Shown here: in pieces, positions 7,346-15,963 of the stretch | Layout of the letters: every line of letters begins with the position of its first letter | How positions within the stretch are numbered: position 1 is the stretch's first letter | The notes under the pieces: generated by a model | Seen by the model: the letters and a program-made list of their open reading frames with translations, nothing else | The model's database searches: none | Told to the model about the DNA's origin: nothing | Made by a program: the position numbers and the translations under genes | Assembly: GCA_009785525.1 (NCBI GenBank) | Contig: WQWC01000013.1 | Coordinates: forward strand, 1 to 44,823 | DNA from: Oscillospiraceae bacterium | GTDB lineage: Bacteria > Bacillota > Clostridia > Oscillospirales > Oscillospiraceae | Direction of reading: 5' to 3' | DNA length: 44,823 nt

Positions 7346-8236
7346 ATGATGGAGCGGAGTCACGGACAAAGAACTGTAAAGCGGAGGCGCGGTCAGCAAA
7401 CAGCGAGGCCGGCGGCCAAACGCGCCGGGAACCCCAAAACACGGCGGTTGACATGCAAGCTGATTATTTGCGCCGCCTTATTTCTGTTCTCTGCTCTGTC
7501 GCGGCTGCTGTTCCCCGGATTTTTTGAGATTATAGGGAACAGCGTAACAACGGCGGTTGATTACAGGACGGCGTTTTCAATTCTGGGCGAAGGCATCAGC
7601 GGAGAGCGGCAGTTTATTGAAGCAATTGGAGAAGCTTTTACATATGCGTTCCGCATATCTCCCGGCGAGCCTGAAGCTACGAACAAGTCTGAAGAGGATG
7701 ACGCGTCACCACTATTCAGGGGATTAATGGACGCGGGCGACTCCCCTTCCCCGCAAAACGCGGTTGTCACGGCGTTTTTGGAGACGCAGGCGAGTTTCGC
7801 CCACCTCTCGCTTCCGGCGGGGGCTACGTTTGAAATGCCGGAACTCGGCATGGTGCACGCCTCACCCGTATCGGGGGAGATTATCTCGCGGTTCGGCTTC
7901 GGTGAGGATCCAATCCGGGGCGGCATCAGCTTCAGCCACGGGGTGATTATCGCCGCTGACGAAGGTACGCCGACAACAGCGTTCTCCGCCGGAGAGGTTA
8001 TCGCCGCCGGTGAAAGTGCGACGCTCGGCAATTTCATTATAATCACCCACGACGGCGCGGAGACGCGATACGGCCACCTTAGCGAGATTTTTGTATACAC
8101 CGGTCAAATGGTGCAGATGGGCGATGAAATCGCAAAATCCGGTTCCGGCGGCAGTACCGTGGGGTCTGGATTGCATTTTGAGCTGAGGATCGGCGGTATC
8201 GCGGTAAATCCCGAGTTTTACATATTCGCCGGATGA
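7346..8236 (+). CDS. spoIVFA: SpoIVFA-like membrane protein with degenerate LytM/M23 domain
   Basis: This protein of about 296 residues has a basic N-terminus, one membrane segment (about 37-58), a variable linker and a C-terminal M23 (LytM) domain (about 180-290). The Asp of the usual HxxxD is replaced by Ile (HGVII), and the HLH pair is reduced to GLH, so zinc peptidase activity is unlikely. SpoIVFA regulators have such a domain. In Bacillus SpoIVFA holds the protease SpoIVFB and the inhibitor BofA in the outer forespore membrane until signalled. The next gene, overlapping by 4 bases, is a SpoIVFB-like M50 protease, which supports the call. AGGGGG lies 6 bases before the chosen ATG; a TTG at 7340 and an ATG at 7349 are alternatives. 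Confidence 0.75.
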   Translation: MMERSHGQRTVKRRRGQQTARPAAKRAGNPKTRRLTCKLIICAALFLFSALSRLLFPGFFEIIGNSVTTAVDYRTAFSILGEGISGERQFIEAIGEAFTYAFRISPGEPEATNKSEEDDASPLFRGLMDAGDSPSPQNAVVTAFLETQASFAHLSLPAGATFEMPELGMVHASPVSGEIISRFGFGEDPIRGGISFSHGVIIAADEGTPTTAFSAGEVIAAGESATLGNFIIITHDGAETRYGHLSEIFVYTGQMVQMGDEIAKSGSGGSTVGSGLHFELRIGGIAVNPEFYIFAG

Positions 8237-8877
8237 ACAAGAATAACCATCCGAAATTCAGCATAAGCGTCGGCGCGGCCGTTTTTATCGTCGCTTTTTT
8301 TGCCGTTGGCGATGCCCGGCTGCTGCTGTTGATTTTTATCGCGGCGGGCGGGCATGAGCTGGGGCATTACGCAGCGCTGAGGTTCTGCGGCGGCCGGGTC
8401 TCTGAACTACGCCTCGGTATCACCGGAGTTTCAATGCGCCATCAGCACAGTACGGCTTACGCAGACGAGATACTAATAGCATCCGGCGGGCCGATGGCAA
8501 GCGCCGTGCTGTCGTCGATTTCGGCTATAGCGGCGAGACTGACCCAGGCAGATATCACGTATCAGCTGGCCGGAATGAGTCTACTGCTTTGCCTGTTCAA
8601 TCTTCTGCCCGTTTTGCCGTTGGACGGCGGAAGAATTCTATACGCCGCCATATCCTCACGCTCGGCAAATCCAACGATAGCAGACCGCGTGACTTGCGTG
8701 ACAAGCTGCGCCGTTATTTTTTTTGCCCTCACTGCCGGAGCTTATGTTCTGGTAGTCACCGGAACAAATTTCACCCTGCTGATAACGGCAGGGTGGATGT
8801 TAATTCACTATTGTAAAAGCGGGAATAATAGTATAAAATACGTAGGATATGATTACAGAAACAATAAAAGGTTTTAA
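8233..8877 (+). CDS. spoIVFB: SpoIVFB-like intramembrane metalloprotease (M50, site-2 protease)
   Basis: A multi-spanning protein of 214 residues with the site-2 protease signatures in membrane segments: HELGH (41-45, zinc His41 and His45 with catalytic Glu42) and LPLDGG (D131, third zinc ligand). SpoIVFB cuts pro-sigma-K in the mother cell to start late spore-coat transcription. The ATGA overlap with the SpoIVFA-like gene implies translational coupling and a complex. No CBS domain is seen, although B. subtilis SpoIVFB carries one, so the protein is short. A general-purpose M50 protease is the alternative; the pairing argues for the sporulation role. The substrate gene sigK is not in the window. 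Confidence 0.85.
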   Translation: MNKNNHPKFSISVGAAVFIVAFFAVGDARLLLLIFIAAGGHELGHYAALRFCGGRVSELRLGITGVSMRHQHSTAYADEILIASGGPMASAVLSSISAIAARLTQADITYQLAGMSLLLCLFNLLPVLPLDGGRILYAAISSRSANPTIADRVTCVTSCAVIFFALTAGAYVLVVTGTNFTLLITAGWMLIHYCKSGNNSIKYVGYDYRNNKRF

Positions 8878-9415
8878 TCTCTCGCTTGACAGCAGCGCTG
8901 GGTGCTTTTCGCCGAAATGCATTGACAATGGCACATTGGCTATGCTTTCATTTGTCGAGTTTGGCGCTGGTGGCAAAGTTTTGGATCTGGGCTGCGGCTA
9001 TGGCGTTGTCGGGATTCTGGCCGCGAAATTTGCCGATCCCGGTAATATCTTTTTAACCGACATAGACGAAACGGCAGTCCAATATGCAAAACGCAACGCG
9101 GCGGCAAACGGAGTTCCCGGCGTTAACGTGATTCTGAGCAATGCCTTTGAGAACTTGGATGAAACCGGATTCAGCCTGATTCTGAGCAATCCGCCGTATC
9201 ACACAGACTTCTCGGTGGCGAAGACATTTATCGAAAAAAGTTTCAATCGCCTGATCTTAGGCGGCAGGTTTTTTATGGTTACAAAACGCCGCGATTGGTA
9301 CAAGAATAAGTTCATATCCATCTTCGGCGGGGTTAAAATCCATGAGAAAGACGGCTACTATATATTTGAAGCGGAGAAAAGAAGTTCGGCATATAAAAAG
9401 AAATCGCGGACGTGA
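8849..9415 (+). CDS. RsmC-like class I methyltransferase
   Basis: A 188-residue SAM-dependent methyltransferase of the RsmC/RlmG (MTS) type, which methylates guanines in rRNA. It has motif I VLDLGCGYG (44-52), the acidic turn LTDID (69-73) and the N6/N2-amine signature NPPYH (114-118). The N-terminal SxxxFSPKxxDxGT segment is typical of the short Firmicute homologues that lack the duplicated N-terminal domain. It overlaps the end of spoIVFB by 29 bases; the start could be internal, but the aligned N-terminal motif begins close to this ATG. Specificity for G1207 of 16S rRNA is likely but not shown. Confidence 0.8.
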   Translation: MITETIKGFNLSLDSSAGCFSPKCIDNGTLAMLSFVEFGAGGKVLDLGCGYGVVGILAAKFADPGNIFLTDIDETAVQYAKRNAAANGVPGVNVILSNAFENLDETGFSLILSNPPYHTDFSVAKTFIEKSFNRLILGGRFFMVTKRRDWYKNKFISIFGGVKIHEKDGYYIFEAEKRSSAYKKKSRT

Positions 9416-9427
9416 GGGGTTAAATAA

Positions 9428-9991
9428 ATGGAGATTTTGAATGTTGATATAGATTGTTTAAAGCTATCCCAGATATACCTGTCGCAGGAAAAGATTGATA
9501 ATGTTCTTGCATGGTTTGAGCCTTCTTTGAAAAATTTTGAACCAATCTTTGTTCGTGATTTTTTAAATAACGATAATCTCCATATTACAGATGGGCATAC
9601 ACGTGCGCTTATTGCGTGGCAATATGGCATAAAACGAATACCATATATTTACGATGAAGATGAAATCGTTACATGTGAGCTCGGACAAATTCAGTATGAA
9701 GAAGATATTGTATGGTGTAATAGGTTTGGTTTGCACCATATATCTGATTTGTCAAATAGAATATTATCTGAACAAGAGTATGAAAAACTTTGGCGCGGAC
9801 GTTGCGGAAAAATATATAATCTAAAAGTTGCGTTACTTGAAAAGTCAATTTGTTTAAAAGAATTTAATAACAAGAAAGAAAAGCTGGCGCAAAAAGATTT
9901 GTTTGTATATGGAATCTCCGGAGATCTTAGCACTCTGTACCTTGAAAACAATTCAGGCGAATTGTTTGAAGCCCTCTACATCTCGGTATAA
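9428..9991 (+). CDS. ParB/Srx-fold domain protein, function unknown
   Basis: A protein of 187 residues. The N-terminal part resembles the ParB/sulfiredoxin-like fold: a beta strand with a positioned Asp, then ITDGHTRALIAWQYG (about 53-67) and IPYIY (about 71-75). The GHTR box is the nucleotide-binding signature of this superfamily (relatives have GxxRxxA). No helix-turn-helix of chromosomal ParB follows, so it is not a partition protein. The remaining 100 residues are unrecognised. Codon use is markedly AT-rich compared with the flanking core genes, and the next two genes share this, which suggests a transferred block. A weak ribosome site (GAGGGG) lies about 10 bases upstream. Confidence 0.55.
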   Translation: MEILNVDIDCLKLSQIYLSQEKIDNVLAWFEPSLKNFEPIFVRDFLNNDNLHITDGHTRALIAWQYGIKRIPYIYDEDEIVTCELGQIQYEEDIVWCNRFGLHHISDLSNRILSEQEYEKLWRGRCGKIYNLKVALLEKSICLKEFNNKKEKLAQKDLFVYGISGDLSTLYLENNSGELFEALYISV

Positions 9992-10106
9992 ACATTATCT
10001 GAAAACTGATAAAGATGACAATAATCCTAAAAAACAAACCACAAACATGAGGCGTTTAACATTATTGAGGGGTTACTTTAAAAATTTATATTTTGGAGGC
10101 AAAACC

Positions 10107-10811
10107 ATGTATGAAATCATCTCAAAATATTACGACATGATGTATGTGAACGATGAATCATATCGGGCTGAGGTGGATAAAGTAGTTTCGCTTGTGGAGC
10201 AGTATAAAGAATCAAAAGGCAATATGCTCCTTGACATAGCTTGCGGGACAGGCGCTCAAGCGGCGTATTTGCAAAATTATTTTACAGTAACAGGCATTGA
10301 TATAAGCGATGAAATGTTGGAAGTTGCCAAAAATAAAACCAAAGATGCAATCTTTATTAATGCCGATATGTGTGATTTTAATTTAAACAACCAGTATGAT
10401 GTTATCGTGAACCTTTACGGTTCTATTGGTCATGCTGAATCATTAGAACATATGCAAATGGCTATGGAATGCGTGTTCAAGCATCTGAAGCAAGGCGGCA
10501 TTTTTATTTTAACACCTTGGAGTACAAAAGAAAGCTTCAATGAATCGTTGGTGGGCAGAACTAAAACTTTTGAATTGTCGGGGTTTTGTAGGATGGAAAC
10601 GGTCAGGCGTGTTTCTGTCGATAAAATAAAAGTCGATTTTCATCATTTGATTTCAGACAATCTTGAAGTCACATATTATAAACACGAAAGCTTCGTAACT
10701 CTTTTTAGCGAAAGCGAATACGAAAGCAGTATTCAAAAAGCAGGCTTGAAGATAATAAAACGCTTGCAGCCGGATGAGTTTAGAATGGGGGCTTTTGTCT
10801 GCACAGTATAA
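10107..10811 (+). CDS. Class I SAM-dependent methyltransferase
   Basis: The protein has 234 residues from the ATG preceded by TTTGGAGGC. The frame is open further upstream to 9903, but that part overlaps the previous gene and lacks a ribosome site. Motif I is LDIACGTGAQA, followed by VTGIDISDEML (motif II) and INADMCDF. The post-motif region, with YGSIGH and a final FxMGAFVC, resembles small-molecule N-methyltransferases of the dTDP-amino-sugar or glycine/dimethylglycine type. The substrate is unknown. AT-rich composition matches the flanking ParB-like and membrane protein genes rather than the core genes outside. Confidence 0.7.
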   Translation: MYEIISKYYDMMYVNDESYRAEVDKVVSLVEQYKESKGNMLLDIACGTGAQAAYLQNYFTVTGIDISDEMLEVAKNKTKDAIFINADMCDFNLNNQYDVIVNLYGSIGHAESLEHMQMAMECVFKHLKQGGIFILTPWSTKESFNESLVGRTKTFELSGFCRMETVRRVSVDKIKVDFHHLISDNLEVTYYKHESFVTLFSESEYESSIQKAGLKIIKRLQPDEFRMGAFVCTV

Positions 10812-10880
10812 GTATTTTTGGGTAACATAAAAAAATTTACACTATCGATTGAGAGTAAAAATAATGTCAGGAGCTTTTGT

Positions 10881-11585
10881 ATGAGTTCGCAAAAATCATC
10901 AAAAACTAAAAATAAAGGCTTAAAGGTAAGTTCTTATTTCCGCACGCGTGTTGCTGCTATCATTATGACCTTAGTGGTCATGGCAGGGCAAACGTGGATA
11001 GCCTATGCGATACATTTTGATTTTGTTTGGCTGTTACCGCTCATTTCAGGGGCAATGCTGATCTCTTCCATACTTGTCTATTCGGGAAGCCATACTAAGC
11101 CTTCAAGATCAGCGCGCGCGCTGTCGATTTCTGTTGTTGTTCTTTTGCCATTGATTAATCTGGTTTGCATGGGATGGTTTATCTATGACATGCTTAATCC
11201 GGCCACCATCACGCTCTCGCATGAATTACTGTTAGCAGGCTTTGCCTTGTGGATCGTAAATATCGGCGTCTTTGCCCTGGCTTATTGGGAGCTTGATACA
11301 GGCGGGCCCGAGATTCGCACATTGGGTTTGCCAACAGTATTCCGCAATAAAAACTATCCGGATTTTGTGTTCCCGCAGCAAACTTCAGATGATACGCAGC
11401 TCGTACCTAAGGATTGGACACCGGGATTTGTTGACTATCTTTATCTGTCAATTACAACGGCGACTTCATTCTCCCCCGCTGGGGTGAGTCCGTATACTCA
11501 TATGGCAAAAATTATGGCAGGCGCGGAGGCTTTGGTCAGCTTATTTATTCTTGGCCTAATTGTCACCCGTGCGATGTCGTTGTGA
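10881..11585 (+). CDS. Multi-pass membrane protein (uncharacterised, pore-loop-like C-terminus)
   Basis: The protein has 234 residues from the ATG following CAGGAG; an in-frame extension to 10818 has no good ribosome site. After a basic N-terminus there are membrane segments at about 24-42, 47-66, 78-102 and 113-134. A soluble loop of about 50 residues rich in Pro/Asp follows, then the segment FVDYLYLSITTATSFSPAG and a final membrane helix (about 205-230). The YLYLSxTxATxFSP pattern before a last helix recalls two-helix channel pore regions and a family of uncharacterised bacterial membrane proteins, but the potassium filter GYG is absent. Ion transport is only a guess. Last gene of the AT-rich block. 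Confidence 0.5.
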   Translation: MSSQKSSKTKNKGLKVSSYFRTRVAAIIMTLVVMAGQTWIAYAIHFDFVWLLPLISGAMLISSILVYSGSHTKPSRSARALSISVVVLLPLINLVCMGWFIYDMLNPATITLSHELLLAGFALWIVNIGVFALAYWELDTGGPEIRTLGLPTVFRNKNYPDFVFPQQTSDDTQLVPKDWTPGFVDYLYLSITTATSFSPAGVSPYTHMAKIMAGAEALVSLFILGLIVTRAMSL

Positions 11586-11618
11586 CGAAAAAATAAATCC
11601 CGAAACAAGAGGCATTAT

Positions 11619-13463
11619 ATGAATCTAAAACTTCAAAGCATTCTGCAAAAAGTGCAGAAACCCGCGCGGTATTCCGGCGGGGAGTATAAGCAAATAGTCA
11701 AAGAGAAAAGCGCGGGGCTTTTGCGTGTGGCGTATTGTTTCCCCGACACGTATGAGATCGGCATGTCAAATCTGGGGTTGCGAATCATGTACGGCCTCTT
11801 GAACGAGCGCGATGATGTGTGGTGTGAGCGAGTTTTCGCACCGTGGGGCGATATGGCGGACTTAATGCGTGAAAACGCAATCCCCCTATACGGACTCGAA
11901 AGCGGCGACCCGATACGGGCCTTCGACATCGTCTCATTCTCGCTGGGGACTGAGCTGTCCTACACCAGCGTCCTGAACATGCTGGATTTAGGCGGAATAC
12001 CGGTAAAGGCAAAGGACAGAACCTCCAACGCGCCGCTGATAATCGCCGGCGGGATGTGCGCGTTTAATCCGGAACCATTGGCGGATTTTATTGACCTGTT
12101 CGTTATAGGCGAGGGTGAGGAAGTAATCGGCGAGATAGTTGAGGCGTATAAACTCGCGAAAACTCAAGGCATAGACAAGCCTGAGTTTCTCAAATCCGCG
12201 AGCGCAATCGGCGGCGTTTATGTGCCGTCGCTTTACGACATTGCGTATAATGACGACGGTACAGTGGAAAAAATCATGCCGCGTGAGGGCGCCCCGCTCC
12301 CCATCGAAAAACGGTTTGTCGCGGATTTTGATGCTTCGTACTTCCCGACTGACACGATAATTCCGTCAACCGGGATTGTGCATGACAGAGTTGTGCTGGA
12401 GCTTTTTCGCGGATGCGTGCGCGGGTGCAGATTCTGTCAGGCGGGGCACATCACCCGCCCGGTACGCGCAAGATCGCCGGAGACGCTGACCCGGCAAGCT
12501 ATCGAGTCAATCCAAAACTCCGGATACGACGAGATAACGTTGTCGTCGCTGAGTACAAGCGATTACGGTGAGCTTTTCCCATTATGCGACCAGCTTCTAA
12601 GCTGGTGCGAGTCCCGGAAAGTAAGCTTATCCTTGCCGTCATTGCGTGCTGACAATTTCAGCGTGGAACTGATGGAACGCGTACAAAAAGTCCGCAAATC
12701 CGGACTGACTTTCGCACCGGAAGCCGGTAGTCAGCGTCTGCGCGACGTGATAAACAAAAACGTGACCGAGGAAGATTTACTGAACACTTGCGCTATAGCT
12801 TTTGCCGGGGGCTGGAACGGCGTGAAGCTGTATTTCATGCTCGGTCTTCCGACCGAGACGGACGAGGATGTCCTGGCAATAGCTGAGCTTTCACGCGCGG
12901 TGCTGGATACTTGGAAGCGTACGGCGAAGAATAAGAACCGAGGCGTACGCATAACGGTCAGTACGTCGTGCTTTGTCCCGAAGCCTCACACACCATTCCA
13001 ATGGGAATCACAGGTGACTATGGCGGAATATCAGCGCAGAGTGGAGCTTTTGCGCGATGCGCTGATATCCGCAAAAGCAATCACCTACAACTGGCACACG
13101 CCGGAGATGGGTTTTGTTGAAGCGGCATTAGCCCGTGGCAACAGACGCGTCGGCGCCGTTATAGAATCCGCTTGGAAGAGCGGCGCGTATCTTGACACTT
13201 GGAGCGAATATTTTTCACTGGAGCGCTGGCTTGCGGTTTTTGAACAGTGCGGGCTTAATCCGGAGTTCTACGCAACGCGCGAACGCAGTTCAGAGGAGAT
13301 TCTGCCGTGGAGCGTTGTGTCATCCGGGGTTAGTGAAGATCATTTCCGCCGTGAGCGCGAGAGATCTAAAGAGGGGCAAATCACGCCGGATTGCCGCGAG
13401 CAATGTTCCGCCTGCGGCGTCTCCAAACTTGCGGCAGGAGGTATGTGCCATGGGCAAAAATAA
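11619..13463 (+). CDS. B12-binding-type radical SAM protein, TIGR03960 family
   Basis: A 614-residue radical SAM protein of the TIGR03960 family. An N-terminal cobalamin-binding-like domain (about 30-180) precedes the radical SAM core with FRGCVRGCRFC, whose cluster ligands are C266, C270 and C273. A Cys-rich tail (CREQCSACG) suggests an extra metal site. The family is almost always paired or fused with a TIGR03936/DUF2344 protein, which here is the next gene, overlapping by 14 bases with its own GGAGG. The pair is widespread in Firmicutes near RNase G or L21 genes and is presumed to modify RNA, but the reaction is not established. Confidence 0.9.
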   Translation: MNLKLQSILQKVQKPARYSGGEYKQIVKEKSAGLLRVAYCFPDTYEIGMSNLGLRIMYGLLNERDDVWCERVFAPWGDMADLMRENAIPLYGLESGDPIRAFDIVSFSLGTELSYTSVLNMLDLGGIPVKAKDRTSNAPLIIAGGMCAFNPEPLADFIDLFVIGEGEEVIGEIVEAYKLAKTQGIDKPEFLKSASAIGGVYVPSLYDIAYNDDGTVEKIMPREGAPLPIEKRFVADFDASYFPTDTIIPSTGIVHDRVVLELFRGCVRGCRFCQAGHITRPVRARSPETLTRQAIESIQNSGYDEITLSSLSTSDYGELFPLCDQLLSWCESRKVSLSLPSLRADNFSVELMERVQKVRKSGLTFAPEAGSQRLRDVINKNVTEEDLLNTCAIAFAGGWNGVKLYFMLGLPTETDEDVLAIAELSRAVLDTWKRTAKNKNRGVRITVSTSCFVPKPHTPFQWESQVTMAEYQRRVELLRDALISAKAITYNWHTPEMGFVEAALARGNRRVGAVIESAWKSGAYLDTWSEYFSLERWLAVFEQCGLNPEFYATRERSSEEILPWSVVSSGVSEDHFRRERERSKEGQITPDCREQCSACGVSKLAAGGMCHGQK

Positions 13464-14073
13464 ACTCCGATTACGATTTTGCAAGACGGGAAACGCAAAA
13501 TATATCTCACACCTGGATTTAATGGCGACGATGCAACGCGGTTTATTACGCGCCGGGGTAAATCTTCGATACACGGAGGGGTTTAATCCGCACCCTATTA
13601 TGTCAATTGCACTGCCTCTTTCTGTCGGGTGCGAAAGCGTGTGCGAGCTGATGGATATTGACCCGGCGGATCCTCTGCCCGGCAATTTAAACGACTTCTT
13701 TCCGGAGGGAATCGCTGTAACCGATTCGTACATCTCGGAGCAAAAATTTGCCAATATAGTATGGCTGGGAATTCGCGGCAGCTTAATGTTCGGCGGAGAT
13801 ATCGCTGAATTAAGAGAGCGGTTCACACAAGAGAGCATTATCATACAAAAAAAGACCAAGCGTGGCGTGAATGATATAGATATTATCCCTTTTATCCGGG
13901 ATGTTGAGTTTCACGAGGGTGACATGGTAACGATGACGGCCAAAATCTCGGCACAGAACCCGACCCTCAGCTCGGAAAATTTAATGCAGGCGCTGGATGG
14001 CGATTTAAAGCCGGATTTCACGGCATTCTGCCGGGAAGAGGTATACGACGCGGAGATGAATATATTTAGATAA
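13450..14073 (+). CDS. TIGR03936 / DUF2344 family protein
   Basis: A 207-residue protein that begins with the family pattern LRFxKTGxxxYISHLDLM (about 5-22) followed by YTEGFNPHP. It is the standard partner of the preceding radical SAM protein, fused to it in many genomes and separate here. The start is the ATG preceded by AGGAGG inside the last codons of the upstream gene, so the separation is genuine and not a frameshift. It probably binds substrate RNA or positions it for the radical SAM partner; this is inference from constant pairing. Confidence 0.85.
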   Translation: MGKNKLRLRFCKTGNAKYISHLDLMATMQRGLLRAGVNLRYTEGFNPHPIMSIALPLSVGCESVCELMDIDPADPLPGNLNDFFPEGIAVTDSYISEQKFANIVWLGIRGSLMFGGDIAELRERFTQESIIIQKKTKRGVNDIDIIPFIRDVEFHEGDMVTMTAKISAQNPTLSSENLMQALDGDLKPDFTAFCREEVYDAEMNIFR

Positions 14074-14102
14074 GAATCTAAGTACGCGGGAGGGTGGAAT
14101 TT

Positions 14103-15089
14103 ATGGCAAAATCAGCTGTAAACAGAATAGGCATTTTAACCTCAGGCGGTGACGCGCCGGGGATGAACGCGGCTATACGCGCCGCCGTGCGGACAGCAAG
14201 CGGCCTCGGCATCGAATGCGTCGGCATCCTGCGCGGGTACAACGGCCTGATGACCGGCGATTTTGTGAAGCTCGGTGAAGAAGAAGTAAAAGGCATTACT
14301 GGCAGGGGCGGGACAATGCTGTACACGGCACGTTCGCAGGAGTTTATGACTGATGAGGGGTTTCAACGCGCCGTGGATACCTGCAAATTCATGGGGATTG
14401 ACGGTTTGATTACGATAGGCGGAGACGGGACGTTTCAGGGTGCGTTGAAGTTGGCGGAAGCGGGAGTCAAAGTCGTCGGCATTCCGTGTACTATTGATAA
14501 TGACATCGGTTGTACATCGTATACGATTGGATTCGACACCGCGTGCAACACCGCGATTGAGGCGGTCGATAAACTAAGCGACACAATGCAGTCGCATGAA
14601 CGCTGCTCGGTAGTCGAAGTTATGGGTCGCAGGTCGGGGCATCTGGCTTTAAGCGTGGGAATCGCCACCGGCGCGACGATTACGATGATGCCGGAGTTCC
14701 CCACGGACTTTGAAAAGGACGTTGTCAACCGTATCCGTTCCGCCCGGATTGCCGGGCGCACTCATTTCACGGTAATCGTCGCCGAGGGTATTGAGCCAGT
14801 ACACGACATCGCCAAAAGGATAAACGAAGCGACAGGAATTGAGACACGGGTCACGACAATCGGCCATATCCAGCGCGGCGGCGCACCGCTTGTGCGGGAC
14901 AGGGTTACGGCATCACTGATGGGCAACAGGGCCATCATGCTTCTGGCAGCGGGTGAAGGCGGCAGTGTTGTCGTGATGGACGGGGATCAATGCACCGATC
15001 TTGATATAAAAGAAGCGCTGAGCATGACAAAAGCGCTTGATCCCGATGCGTATCACCTACTGTCAGCGCTGACCGCGGGTGATGTGTAG
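14103..15089 (+). CDS. pfkA: 6-phosphofructokinase, ATP-dependent type
   Basis: PfkA phosphorylates fructose-6-phosphate, the committing step of glycolysis. The 328-residue protein shows LTSGGDAPGMNAAIR (12-26), the nucleotide motif GGDGT (106-110, with Gly as in ATP-dependent enzymes rather than the Asp of pyrophosphate-dependent ones), the catalytic TIDNDI (130-135) and MGRRSGHLA (174-182). ATG at 14103 follows GGGAGGG at a proper distance; GTG at 14094 is inside that ribosome site. The stop codon TAG is part of a REP-like repeat that begins at 15086, so the natural end may have been altered by that element. Together with pyk this gives two key glycolytic enzymes in the window. Confidence 0.95.
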   Translation: MAKSAVNRIGILTSGGDAPGMNAAIRAAVRTASGLGIECVGILRGYNGLMTGDFVKLGEEEVKGITGRGGTMLYTARSQEFMTDEGFQRAVDTCKFMGIDGLITIGGDGTFQGALKLAEAGVKVVGIPCTIDNDIGCTSYTIGFDTACNTAIEAVDKLSDTMQSHERCSVVEVMGRRSGHLALSVGIATGATITMMPEFPTDFEKDVVNRIRSARIAGRTHFTVIVAEGIEPVHDIAKRINEATGIETRVTTIGHIQRGGAPLVRDRVTASLMGNRAIMLLAAGEGGSVVVMDGDQCTDLDIKEALSMTKALDPDAYHLLSALTAGDV

Positions 15090-15167
15090 GGGCGATTATT
15101 AATCGCCCCTCATGCCTGCGAAATCGCGATTAAATTTTGCGGGCGACCGAGGACGGTCGCCCCTACA
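15086..15167 (+). repeat. REP-like double hairpin between pfkA and yebC
   Basis: An 82-bp element with inverted ends GTAGGGGCGA and TCGCCCCTAC. The left hairpin pairs 15089-15097 with 15101-15109 (9 bp, 3-base loop); the right one pairs 15141-15149 with 15154-15162 (9 bp, 4-base loop). The pfkA stop codon TAG is bases 15087-15089, inside the element. Its architecture matches the copy inside the transposase gene at 30568-30682 and, more loosely, 23627-23744. Confidence 0.75.
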
Positions 15168-15199
15168 GGATTAATATTTTTTTCCGGAGGAAACACAAA

Positions 15200-15931
15200 A
15201 TGGCTGGACATTCAAAATGGAATAACATTAAAAGAGCCAAAGGCGCACAGGACGAAAAGAGAGGTAAGATTTTCACAAAAATCGCGCGTGAAATAATCGT
15301 GGCGGTCAAAGAGGGTGGAAGCGGCGACCCCGCGAATAACTCGCGATTGGCAGCAGCTGTCGCAAAAGCTAAGGCCGCGAATATGCCTGGTGATAATATT
15401 AAAAGGACGATCGAAAAAGCCATGGGTGCCAGCGGCGAGGACAATTATGAGCGCGTTACCTACGAAGGCTACGGCCCGCGTGGCGTCGCGGTGATTGTCG
15501 AGGCGATGACCGATAACAGGAACAGGATCGCATCCGAAATGCGGCATCACTTCGATAAATACGGCGGCAACATGGGCGAACCCGGCTGCGTCTCATGGTC
15601 ATTTACGCATAAAGGCGTCATTATTATTGACAACGAGGATGGAAGTCTCGGCGAAGATCAGGTTATCACCGACGCGCTTGAAGCCGGTGCAGAAGATATT
15701 GTGACTTCGCAGGGGTTCTTCGAGATATACACACTGCCGGAAGACTTCCAAACTGTCAATGACACGCTTGAGAGTCAAGGCTACAAGTTCTTATCGGCGG
15801 AAGCGGAGATGGTTCCGTCGAATTACATAAAGCTCACAGACCCAGCAGATATCAAAAACATGGAAAAAATGTTGGAGCTAATGGAAGACAACGACGATGT
15901 GCAGAACGTCTGGCATAATTATGAGGGTTAG
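15200..15931 (+). CDS. yebC: YebC/PmpR family translation or transcription factor
   Basis: A 243-residue protein with the diagnostic N-terminus MAGHSKWNNIKRAKGAQD and the conserved YEGYGPRGVAVIVE and NRNRIASEMRHHFDKYGGN segments. The three-domain length is standard. YebC-type proteins have been described as transcription regulators and, in some bacteria, as factors that help ribosomes through proline stretches. CCGGAGG lies 9 bases upstream. It is separated from pfkA by a REP-like element and has no other clear partner (ruvC is not next to it here). Confidence 0.96.
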   Translation: MAGHSKWNNIKRAKGAQDEKRGKIFTKIAREIIVAVKEGGSGDPANNSRLAAAVAKAKAANMPGDNIKRTIEKAMGASGEDNYERVTYEGYGPRGVAVIVEAMTDNRNRIASEMRHHFDKYGGNMGEPGCVSWSFTHKGVIIIDNEDGSLGEDQVITDALEAGAEDIVTSQGFFEIYTLPEDFQTVNDTLESQGYKFLSAEAEMVPSNYIKLTDPADIKNMEKMLELMEDNDDVQNVWHNYEG

Positions 15932-15963
15932 CGTGGAAAACTTGTATTATAGAAGGAGGGTAT

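Noticed and set aside
9903-10106. N-terminal extension of the methyltransferase at 10107
   Set aside because: It overlaps the ParB-like gene, lacks a ribosome site and does not resemble methyltransferase sequence, while GGAGG precedes the later ATG.
13450-13463. Possible frameshift joining the TIGR03960 and TIGR03936 genes
   Set aside because: The second gene has its own AGGAGG and ATG, and separate genes are common for this pair; the overlap looks natural.
15086-15167. Ordinary intrinsic terminator for pfkA
   Set aside because: The two hairpins with inverted ends form a repeat unit seen elsewhere, and no U-tract directly follows the first stem; a terminating effect is still possible.
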